A stretch of 30,969 nucleotides of DNA from contig CAZIDY010000032.1 in NCBI GenBank assembly GCA_964538505.1, positions 1 to 30,969 on the forward strand, written 5' to 3'. How positions within the stretch are numbered: the stretch's first letter is position 1; each line of letters starts with the position of its first letter. Below are positions 22,122-29,138 of the stretch, piece by piece. This DNA comes from Zeimonas sp964538505 (GTDB lineage Bacteria; Pseudomonadota; Gammaproteobacteria; Burkholderiales; Burkholderiaceae_E). A program made the translations under genes and the position numbers. The notes beneath the pieces are model-generated. The model saw nothing but the letters and a program-made list of their open reading frames with translations. It searched no databases and was not told where the DNA came from.

Positions 22122-22854
22122 GCAGCCGCCCCCGATTCTCGAGGTGATCGGCACCTCGAAGAGCTTCCAGGCGTTGCGGGCCGTCGACAACGCCTCGCTC
22201 GTCGTCGAGCGCGGCGAGATCGTTGCGCTGATCGGGCCGAACGGCGCGGGCAAGACGACGCTGTTCAACCTGATCGCCGGTGCGCTGGTGCCCGACGTGG
22301 GGCGCATCGTGTTCCTCGGTTCCGACATCGCCGGCTGGCGGGCGGACCGCGTCTGCGGCATCGGCATCGGCCGCACCTTCCAGATCGTCAAGCCCTTCGC
22401 CGACATGTCGGTGCTCGAGAACGTGATGGTCGGCGGCTTTCGCGGAACGACCGACCGGCGCCTGGCGAGCCGGCGCGCGGAGCGCGCGTTGCGCGCACTC
22501 GAGATGTGGGACCAGCGCGATCGTCCTGCATCCGCACTTACGTTGCCCGACCGCAAGATCCTCGAGGTTGCGCGCGCGCTCGCCACCGAGCCGAAGCTGC
22601 TGCTGCTCGACGAGGTGATGGCCGGCCTGCGTCCGACCGAAACCGACCAGATGGTCGAGGCGTTCAAGCGGCTGAACGCCGAGCACGGCGTGACGATCCT
22701 GCTGATCGAGCACGTGATGCGTGCGGTGATGGCGCTGGCGCAGCGCGTATACGTGCTGCATCACGGGGTGATCATCTCGTCCGGTACGCCTGCCGAGGTG
22801 ACCACCGATCCGAAGGTGCTCGAGAGCTATCTCGGCACCGCCGAGCTGCAGTGA
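22114..22854 (+). CDS. livG: Liv-type ABC importer ATPase LivG
   Basis: Cytoplasmic ATPase subunit, 246 residues. Walker A GPNGAGKTT is at 41-49, the Q-loop in RTFQIVKPF (Gln90), Walker B LLLLD with Glu167, and an H-loop His in LLIEHVMRAVM. The signature position reads LTLPDRK (142-148) in place of LSGGQQ, a variant known in one subgroup of LivG-like ATPases; the Gly-Gly normally contacting ATP is missing. It overlaps livM by 8 bp and precedes livF by 10 bp. With LivF it should form an asymmetric ATPase pair. Confidence 0.94.
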   Translation: MTEQPPPILEVIGTSKSFQALRAVDNASLVVERGEIVALIGPNGAGKTTLFNLIAGALVPDVGRIVFLGSDIAGWRADRVCGIGIGRTFQIVKPFADMSVLENVMVGGFRGTTDRRLASRRAERALRALEMWDQRDRPASALTLPDRKILEVARALATEPKLLLLDEVMAGLRPTETDQMVEAFKRLNAEHGVTILLIEHVMRAVMALAQRVYVLHHGVIISSGTPAEVTTDPKVLESYLGTAELQ

Positions 22855-22864
22855 GCGGGCCGCG

Positions 22865-23569
22865 ATGCTGAAGGTGCGCGATCTCTCGGTGTTCTACGGC
22901 GATGCGCAGGCGCTCGACCGCGTCAACCTGGAAGTCGGCACGGGCCAGATCGTCGCGCTGGTCGGCGCGAACGGCGCGGGAAAGACTTCGCTGATCCGCA
23001 CGCTCGCCGGAATCCTCAAGCCGCGCTCGGGATCGATCGTCTTCGAAGGACGCGAGATCGCAGGGCTCGACAGCCACAAGGTCTGCGATCTCGGCATCGG
23101 CCAGGTCGCCGAAGGCCGGCAGATCTTCCCGTCGCTCAGCGTGCTCGACAATCTGCAGGTCGGTGCGCTGCTGCCGCACGCGAGGGCGAGCGCCGGCGAG
23201 ACGCTCGAGCGTGTCTTCACGATGTTCCCCCGGCTGAAGGAGCGGGCCGGGCAGGCGGCGGGAACGCTGTCGGGCGGCGAGCAGCAGATGCTCGCGATCG
23301 CGCGCTGCCTGATGGGCGCGCCGCGACTGATCATGTTCGACGAGCCGTCGCTCGGCCTCGCACCCGCACTCGTCGCCGAGGTGCTCGAGACGATCCGCAC
23401 GCTGCATGCGCAGGGCATGACGGTGTTGCTCGTCGAGCAGAACGTTGCCGCGTCGCTGAAACTCGCCGACCGGGCCTACGTGCTCGAGAACGGTAGCATC
23501 GTGCTCGAGGGCAGCGGTGCGGAGCTGCTAGACGATCCACGCGTTCGCGAGGCGTATCTGGGGTTGTGA
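22865..23569 (+). CDS. livF: Liv-type ABC importer ATPase LivF
   Basis: Second ATPase subunit, 234 residues. Walker A GANGAGKTS is at 34-42, Gln in the Q-loop region (GQVAEGRQIFPSLSV), the canonical signature LSGGEQQM from 135, Walker B MFDEPSLGLAP (Asp159-Glu160) and VEQNV as H-loop position (Gln in place of His, usual for LivF). The stop codon overlaps the GTG start of the L,D-transpeptidase gene by 4 bp (GTGA), so the operon continues. Confidence 0.95.
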   Translation: MLKVRDLSVFYGDAQALDRVNLEVGTGQIVALVGANGAGKTSLIRTLAGILKPRSGSIVFEGREIAGLDSHKVCDLGIGQVAEGRQIFPSLSVLDNLQVGALLPHARASAGETLERVFTMFPRLKERAGQAAGTLSGGEQQMLAIARCLMGAPRLIMFDEPSLGLAPALVAEVLETIRTLHAQGMTVLLVEQNVAASLKLADRAYVLENGSIVLEGSGAELLDDPRVREAYLGL

Positions 23570-24588
23570 GGCGGTTCGCCGTATTCGCCGCGTTCACGTT
23601 CGCGGCTTTTTTGCCCTGCGCTCAGGGTGTCGCAACTCCCGTGCTGGCGCCTGCTGCGCCCGCGGGTTTCGTTCCCGTTCCGGCTGCGTCGTCCTTCGAT
23701 CCCGCATCGGTCGGCTTCGCGCGCGACGCGGTCGTCGAGCAGCTGCACGAGCACGTCATCGTGCGCGGCGAGTGGCTGGGCCTGCTCTCCGCACGCTACG
23801 GCGTGTCCGTTGCGCAGATCTCCGAGCGCAACGCACTCGACCCGCGCAAGCCGCTCGTCATCGGACAGCGGATCGCGATCGTCTCGCGACATGTCGTACC
23901 GCCGCCGATCGACGACGGCATCGTCGTCAACATTCCGCAGCGCATGGTGTTCCGCTTCGAGGCGGGACGCGTCGCTGTCGCGTATCCGGCCACCGTCGGA
24001 CGGCGCAACTGGAAGACGCCGACGGGCGACTTCACGGTGATCAACCGGCAGACCGACAAGACGTGGATCGTGCCGCCTTCGATCCAGGACGAGATGCTGC
24101 GCGAGGGCAAGCCGGTGCTCACCGAGGTGCCGCCGGGTCCGGACAACCCGCTCGGACGCCACTGGATCGGCACCAGCCTGCCGGGCATCGGGCTGCACGG
24201 AACCAACGCGCCGGCGAGCGTCTATGGTTTTCGTTCGCACGGCTGCGTGCGGCTGCACCCGGACGACATTGCGGCACTGTTCGCGCGCACGCGCGTCGGC
24301 GACAGCGGCCGCATCGTCTATCGGCCGCTGCTGCTTGCGCAGGCTGCGGACGGGCGCATCTGGCTCGAGGCGAACCCTGACGCGTATCGGCGCGGGCCGG
24401 GCTCGATCGAAACGGTGCGCGAGATGGCGCGACTGCAGTCGATCGACGAGAGTTCGATCGACTGGTCGCGGGTCGAGAGGGCGCTCGAGCGGCGCGAGGG
24501 CAATGCGGTCGACGTCGGCCTGGTTCAGGCGATCGATGCGGCCGCGATCGGACAGGGCGCGCAGGCGCAGGAGGTAGCCGCACGATGA
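23566..24588 (+). CDS. L,D-transpeptidase (YkuD domain), exported
   Basis: Forms 3-3 cross-links in peptidoglycan or attaches proteins to it, in the periplasm. The 340-residue protein has a signal peptide (RRFAVFAAFTFAAFLPCAQG, 2-21), a LysM-like region (about 55-108; GEWLGLLSARYGVSVAQISERN, then IGQRIAIV) and a YkuD domain (about 118-260). The catalytic motif SHGCVRL has Cys227 and His225, with GLHGTN and IGTSLPG before it. A helical Glu/Arg-rich tail follows. The start is GTG 23566, coupled to livF; its stop overlaps the next gene in ATGA. Confidence 0.94.
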   Translation: MRRFAVFAAFTFAAFLPCAQGVATPVLAPAAPAGFVPVPAASSFDPASVGFARDAVVEQLHEHVIVRGEWLGLLSARYGVSVAQISERNALDPRKPLVIGQRIAIVSRHVVPPPIDDGIVVNIPQRMVFRFEAGRVAVAYPATVGRRNWKTPTGDFTVINRQTDKTWIVPPSIQDEMLREGKPVLTEVPPGPDNPLGRHWIGTSLPGIGLHGTNAPASVYGFRSHGCVRLHPDDIAALFARTRVGDSGRIVYRPLLLAQAADGRIWLEANPDAYRRGPGSIETVREMARLQSIDESSIDWSRVERALERREGNAVDVGLVQAIDAAAIGQGAQAQEVAAR

Positions 24589-25151
24589 CGAAGAGGCATC
24601 CCCGCAGAGGGTTCGTTCGAACCGGTCTGGCGCTCGCGCTCGGCGCGGCGGCGTCGCAGCCCGCGTGGGCAACGGCGGCGCGCCCGGCGGTCGATCGCGT
24701 CGACGCGATCGCGCAGCTCGCGTTCGTCCACACGCATACCGGGGAGAAGCTCGACGTCGTCTACCGCGAAGGTCCGCACTACATCACCGATGCACTCGCC
24801 GAGATCGATCGGCTGCTTCGCGATCATCGCAGCGGCGACGTGCACGAGATCGATCGCGGCCTGCTCGACCAGCTTGCTCGCGTGCAGTTGTTGCTCGGCG
24901 TGGGCAAGCGGCCTTTCCACGTGATCTCCGGCTATCGCTCGCCGAAGACGAACGCGATGCTCGCCGCGCGCAGCGGCGGTGTCGCGTCGAAGAGCCTGCA
25001 TCTGCAGGGCCGCGCGATCGATGTGCGGATGCCGGGTGTGCAGCTGCGCTCGCTGCACCGCGCCGCGCTGTCGATGCAGGCGGGTGGGGTCGGATACTAC
25101 GCGCGGTCGAACTTCGTGCATCTCGACACGGGGCGCGTGCGGCGGTGGTAA
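24585..25151 (+). CDS. DUF882 / peptidase M15 family protein, MepK (YcbK)-like
   Basis: A 188-residue exported zinc peptidase candidate. The N-terminus has a twin-arginine motif (PRRGFVRTGL, 6-15) and a cleavage site after AWA (about 29). Probable zinc ligands are His139 (KSLHLQGRAIDV), Asp146 and His179 (NFVHLDTG), as in M15 DD/LD-endopeptidases; HVISGYRSPKTNA is the family block before them. In E. coli the homologue MepK cuts 3-3 cross-links made by L,D-transpeptidases. Here the gene begins inside the stop codon of an L,D-transpeptidase (ATGA), so a make-and-cut pair is very likely. It converges on the FAD enzyme gene with 9 bp between stops. Confidence 0.9.
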   Translation: MTKRHPRRGFVRTGLALALGAAASQPAWATAARPAVDRVDAIAQLAFVHTHTGEKLDVVYREGPHYITDALAEIDRLLRDHRSGDVHEIDRGLLDQLARVQLLLGVGKRPFHVISGYRSPKTNAMLAARSGGVASKSLHLQGRAIDVRMPGVQLRSLHRAALSMQAGGVGYYARSNFVHLDTGRVRRW

Positions 25152-25160
25152 GGGCCTGCC

Positions 25161-26618
25161 TCACGCAGGCGGCAGCACCTTCCCCGGATTCATGATCCCG
25201 AGCGGATCGAGCGCCTGCTTCACCTGGCGCATCAGCGCCATCTCTACGTCCGACTTGTAGCGCGCCGACTCGTCCCGCCGCAGCTGCCCGAGCCCATGCT
25301 CGGCCGAGATCGATCCGTTGAACGCGGCAACCGCGTCGTGTACGAGCAGGTTGATTCCGGGCTGCATCGCGAGGAACTCGTCTTCGTGTTCGGGGCCGCT
25401 TCGGTCGACCGGCGGCGAGACGTTGTAGTGCAGGTTGCCGTCGCCGAGATGGCCGAAGACGACCATCCGGATTCCGGGGAATGCCTGCTGCAGCTTCTCG
25501 TTCGTCTGCGCGACGAAGTTGCCGATCGACGAAATCGGCACCGAGATGTCGTGCTTGATGTTCTTGCCGGTGAGCGCCTGCGCCTCGGAGATCAGCTCGC
25601 GCAGCGCCCATAGCGCGCGGCTCTGCGTGCCGGAAGTGGCGACGACCGCGTCGAGCACGATCTCCGATTCGATTGCGCGCTCCATCAGCGTTTCAAACTG
25701 CGCGTTCGCGTGCGCCTCGCTTTCGCTGTCGGAGGTTTCGAGCAGCACGTAGTAGGGCGACGCGTCGGCGAAGGGGCGCCGATGATCCGGGTAGTGCTGC
25801 ATCACGAGCTCGATGCACAGGTTCGAGATCAGCTCGAAGGCGGTGAGCGACGAGCCGAGCATCGACTGCGCGAGCTCGAGCAGCCGCAGCGCCGCGTGCG
25901 GGTCCTGCACCGCGGCCATCGCCGTGACCTGCGCGGCGGGCTGCGGATAGAGCTTCATCGTGGCGGCGGTGATCACGCCGAGCGTGCCTTCGGAGCCGAT
26001 GAACAGGTTGCGCAGGTCGTAACCGGTGTTGTCCTTGCGCAGCCCGCGCAGGCCGTTCCACACGCGACCTTCGGCGGTGACGACCTCGACGCCCAGGCAC
26101 AGCTCGCGCGCGTTGCCGTAGCGAAGCACGGCCGCGCCGCCCGCGTTGGTGGAGAGGTTGCCGCCGATAGTGCATGTGCCTTCGGAGGGCAGGCTCAGCG
26201 GAAAAAGCCGCCCCGCTTCTCGGGCGGCATCGTGCAGCTGCGCGAGCGTGCAGCCGGCTTCGACGATGATCGAGTTGTTGATCGTGTCGACCGCGCGTAT
26301 CCGCGTGAGCCGGGCGAGCGACAGCACGATCGAGCGCCCCGATTCGTCGGGTGTGGCGCCACCCGACAGGCCGGTGTTGCCGCCCTGCGGGACGACGGCG
26401 ACCCGATGTTCGGCGCACCAGCGCACGATGCCGGCCACGCCGTCGACGGAATCGGGCTGCGCGACCGCCAGTGCGCGCCCGATATAGCGTCGGCGCCAGT
26501 CGATCGTGAAGCCTTCGAGATCGGTCGGATCGGTGATCAGCCGGCCAGTGAACGCGTTGCGCAGCGTATCGAGGTCGAAGGGCTGCGTTTCGGCGGCTTC
26601 GGTGCGGTTCGCGTTCAT
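25161..26618 (-). CDS. FAD-dependent 2-hydroxyacid dehydrogenase (GlcD/Dld type)
   Basis: A 485-residue flavoenzyme that oxidises a D-2-hydroxy acid (D-lactate, glycolate or D-2-hydroxyglutarate) to the keto acid. The FAD-binding PCMH domain has PQGGNTGLSGG at 77-87, IGGNLSTNAGG and LRKDNTGYDLRNLFIGSEGTLG. The C-terminal oxidase domain has GHLGDGNLHYN from 389 and SAEHGLGQLRRD. There is no signal peptide, so it is cytoplasmic or membrane-peripheral. ATG 26618 is 3 bases after the ffh stop (TAG, CAA, ATG), so it is translated from the ffh transcript. The exact substrate is unresolved. Confidence 0.92.
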   Translation of the reverse strand: MNANRTEAAETQPFDLDTLRNAFTGRLITDPTDLEGFTIDWRRRYIGRALAVAQPDSVDGVAGIVRWCAEHRVAVVPQGGNTGLSGGATPDESGRSIVLSLARLTRIRAVDTINNSIIVEAGCTLAQLHDAAREAGRLFPLSLPSEGTCTIGGNLSTNAGGAAVLRYGNARELCLGVEVVTAEGRVWNGLRGLRKDNTGYDLRNLFIGSEGTLGVITAATMKLYPQPAAQVTAMAAVQDPHAALRLLELAQSMLGSSLTAFELISNLCIELVMQHYPDHRRPFADASPYYVLLETSDSESEAHANAQFETLMERAIESEIVLDAVVATSGTQSRALWALRELISEAQALTGKNIKHDISVPISSIGNFVAQTNEKLQQAFPGIRMVVFGHLGDGNLHYNVSPPVDRSGPEHEDEFLAMQPGINLLVHDAVAAFNGSISAEHGLGQLRRDESARYKSDVEMALMRQVKQALDPLGIMNPGKVLPPA

Positions 26619-26621
26619 TTG

Positions 26622-27977
26622 CTATCGCAGCCCCGGCATCATCCCTTTCATGCCCCGCATCATCTTCGCGAGGCCGCCCTTCTGCATCTTCTTCATCATC
26701 GACTGCATCTGATCGAACTGCGACAGCAGCCGGTTTACTTCCTGCACCGACGCGCCGGAGCCGGCCGCGATGCGCCGCTTGCGGCTCGCCTTGATCAGCT
26801 CGGGCTTCGTGCGCTCGGCCTTTGTCATCGACTGGATGATCGCCTGCATGCGGCGGATCTGCTTCTCGGCCTGCGACATGTCGGCGCCGGCCGCCGCCTG
26901 CTGGAACTGCGCGGGCAGCTTCTCGAGCATCGAGCTCAAGCCGCCCATGCGGTTCATCTGCCCGAGCTGCGAGGCGAAATCGTTCAGGTCGAAGCGGTTG
27001 CCCGACTTCAGCTTGTCGGCGAGCGCTTTCGCCGTCTTCTGGTCGACGTTCTTCTGCGCTTCCTCGACGAGCGAGACGATGTCGCCCATGCCGAGGATGC
27101 GGTTGGCCATCCGTTCCGGGTGAAAGCCTTCGAGCCCGTCGAGCTTCTCGCCGACGCCGACGAACTTGATCGGCGCGCCGGTGACCGCCTTCACCGACAG
27201 CGCCGCACCGCCGCGCGCGTCGCCGTCGAGCTTGGTGAGCACGACGCCGGTGAGCGGCAGCGCTTCCTTGAACGCCTTCGCGGTGTTGACCGCGTCCTGG
27301 CCCTGCATCGCGTCGACGACGAAGAGCGTCTCGACCGGGTCGAGCAGCGCGTGCAGCTCGGCGATCTCGCGCATCATCTGGTCGTCGATCGCCAGGCGGC
27401 CGGCGGTGTCGACGAGCAGCACGTCGAAGTAGTGCGTGCGCGCCCATTGGCGCGCTGCCGCCGCGATTTCGGCCGGTTTCTGCTCCGGCGTCGATGCGAA
27501 GAACTCGGCGCCCGCCTGCGCGGTGACCGTGCGCAGCTGCTCGATCGCCGCCGGCCGGTAGACGTCGCACGAGACGGTGAGCACCTTCTTCCTGTGGTTC
27601 TCGCGCAGCCACTTCGCCAGCTTGCCGACGGTGGTCGTCTTGCCGGCCCCCTGCAGGCCGGCCATCAGCACGATCGCCGGCGGCTTGCTGGCAAGATCGA
27701 GCTGCGCCGTCTCGCGGCCCATCAGCTGCGTGAGCTCGCGATGCACGACGCCGACGAGCGCCTGCCCGGGCGACAGGCTGGAGAGCACTTCCTGTCCGAG
27801 CGCGCGCTCGCGTACGCGGGCGACGAAGTCGCGTACGACCGGCAGTGCGACGTCGGCTTCGAGCAGCGCGATGCGGATTTCGCGCAGCATCTCCTGCGTA
27901 TTCGCTTCGGTCAGGCGCGCTTCGCCGCGCATCGTCTTGACGACGCGTGCGAGCCGTTGCGACAGGTTTTCGAGCAT
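26622..27977 (-). CDS. ffh: Signal recognition particle protein Ffh (SRP54)
   Basis: GTPase that binds signal sequences with 4.5S RNA and delivers ribosomes to FtsY at the membrane. The 451-residue protein has an N-terminal helical bundle (1-90), the G domain with GLQGAGKTT at 107-115, DVYRPAA, DTAGR and TKLDG, and the methionine-rich M domain (about 330-451, MNRMGG, MQSMMKKMQKGG, MMRGMKGMMPGLR). ATG 27977 gives the usual MLENLSQRL start. No strong ribosome binding site is visible. Only 22 bp separate it from the divergent cytochrome-assembly gene. Confidence 0.97.
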   Translation of the reverse strand: MLENLSQRLARVVKTMRGEARLTEANTQEMLREIRIALLEADVALPVVRDFVARVRERALGQEVLSSLSPGQALVGVVHRELTQLMGRETAQLDLASKPPAIVLMAGLQGAGKTTTVGKLAKWLRENHRKKVLTVSCDVYRPAAIEQLRTVTAQAGAEFFASTPEQKPAEIAAAARQWARTHYFDVLLVDTAGRLAIDDQMMREIAELHALLDPVETLFVVDAMQGQDAVNTAKAFKEALPLTGVVLTKLDGDARGGAALSVKAVTGAPIKFVGVGEKLDGLEGFHPERMANRILGMGDIVSLVEEAQKNVDQKTAKALADKLKSGNRFDLNDFASQLGQMNRMGGLSSMLEKLPAQFQQAAAGADMSQAEKQIRRMQAIIQSMTKAERTKPELIKASRKRRIAAGSGASVQEVNRLLSQFDQMQSMMKKMQKGGLAKMMRGMKGMMPGLR

Positions 27978-27999
27978 GGGTCTGGAGTAAACTGAATCG

Positions 28000-28803
28000 G
28001 TGCCGATTTTACCGGTTATCGTCGACCCGCTGGCCTCGCTCGCCTACGTCATCGCCTGGCGGGCACCGCATCGGTGGCGCGGAGCGGCGATCCTCGTCGG
28101 TCTCGTGTTGCACGGGGTGGGCCTCTACCAGCACATCGTCGGCGAGCACGGCTGGCGCTTCGGTTTCGCACCGATTCTCTCCGCCACGCTCTGGATCGGC
28201 ATCGTGGTGCTGTGGATCGAGGGCTTGTCGGCGCGCGTCGAGGCGCTGCGCGCGATCGTGCTGCCATCGGCAGCCGTCGTGCTGCTGCTGCCGCTGCTCT
28301 TTCCCGGGATCGACATCAGCGCGGAGGCGAACAGGCCCTTCTTCCTGCCGCACCTGCTGATCGGCACGCTCGCCTACGGCATGCTCTCGCTCGCGGCCCT
28401 GCACGCGGTGCTGATGACGCTCGCCGAACGCGCGCTGCACCACGGCGGAGAGGAGGCGGGACGGCTGCCGCTCGCGCGCTTCCTCGAAGACCTGCCGCCG
28501 CTGCTCGTGCTCGAGCGCATCCTTTTTCGCTTCATCGGGCTGGGCTTCGCACTACTCACGCTCACCGCCTTCAGTGGCGTGCTGTTCTCCGAGGAAATCT
28601 TCGGACAGCCGTTGCGCTTCGATCACAAAACCGTCTTCACGTTGATCGCGTGGGCCGTGTTCGGCATCCTGCTGCTCGGGCGCCGGCTGTGGGGCTGGCG
28701 CGGGCGCACGGCGCTGCGGCTGACCTTCGGCGGATTCGCGCTGCTGCTGCTCGCCTACGTCGGAAGTCGCTTCGTGCTGGAAGTCATCTTGAATCGCCAC
28801 TGA
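28000..28803 (+). CDS. CcsA/YpjD-like cytochrome c assembly family membrane protein
   Basis: A 267-residue inner-membrane protein with about eight hydrophobic segments, matching the CcsA/CcmC/YpjD superfamily in length and layout (PFFLPHLLIGTLAYGMLSLAALHAVLMTLAERAL block, FLPHLL with a conserved His, and FDHKTVFTLIAWAVFG). In E. coli the homologue ypjD is likewise divergent from ffh. The usual tryptophan-rich WWD motif of true haem-handling CcsA is not evident, so a role in cytochrome c biogenesis is by family only. The start is GTG 28000; the stop overlaps the next start by 1 base (TGATG). Confidence 0.88.
   Translation: MPILPVIVDPLASLAYVIAWRAPHRWRGAAILVGLVLHGVGLYQHIVGEHGWRFGFAPILSATLWIGIVVLWIEGLSARVEALRAIVLPSAAVVLLLPLLFPGIDISAEANRPFFLPHLLIGTLAYGMLSLAALHAVLMTLAERALHHGGEEAGRLPLARFLEDLPPLLVLERILFRFIGLGFALLTLTAFSGVLFSEEIFGQPLRFDHKTVFTLIAWAVFGILLLGRRLWGWRGRTALRLTFGGFALLLLAYVGSRFVLEVILNRH
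28006..28011 (-). promoter_or_regulatory. Candidate -10 box for ffh
   Basis: Minus-strand TAAAAT lies 28 bases before the ffh ATG, inside the start of the divergent gene. No convincing -35 is found 16-18 bases further on. On the opposite strand TAAACT (27988-27993) would place a start point right at the GTG of the divergent gene. Confidence 0.25.
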
Positions 28804-29138
28804 TGGGCAAGCTGCTGAGCTGGGTCGTGCTGCTCGCACTGGCCTGGCTCATATTCCACCTGATCGCGATCAGCCAGCGCCGACGCGAGCGTAGCGGCAG
28901 GGATCCTGCTGCCGGTGGCGCGACTTCCGCCGGCGCCGCCGCGGCTGGCGAACGCGCCGGCCGAACGATCGAGGGCGAGCCGATCGTTCCGTGCGCGCAC
29001 TGCGGGCTCTTCGTTCCCGCCTCCGACGCCGTGCGCGACGGCGAGCGCGTGTACTGCAGCGTCGCGCACCGCGATGCCGATCGGGCCGCCGAGCGCGACG
29101 GGCGCGCCGCCCGACGCTCGCGTTCGCGCGAAGAATGA
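28803..29138 (+). CDS. PP0621-family membrane-anchored small zinc-ribbon protein
   Basis: A 111-residue protein: one N-terminal membrane helix (4-24), a Gly/Ala linker, and a C-terminal metal-binding motif with Cys64, Cys67, Cys85 and His89 (PCAHCGLFVPASDAV, YCSVAHRD). This layout and its place between the CcsA-like gene and pilS are typical of the PP0621 family, whose function is unknown. The linker and the Arg-rich end are longer than usual. ATG 28803 overlaps the preceding stop by one base; its stop overlaps pilS in ATGA. Confidence 0.88.
   Translation: MGKLLSWVVLLALAWLIFHLIAISQRRRERSGRDPAAGGATSAGAAAAGERAGRTIEGEPIVPCAHCGLFVPASDAVRDGERVYCSVAHRDADRAAERDGRAARRSRSREE

Noticed and set aside
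25693..27612. Long minus-strand frame across ffh and the FAD enzyme
   Set aside because: It spans two confirmed same-strand genes in a different frame, and its sequence has no recognisable fold.
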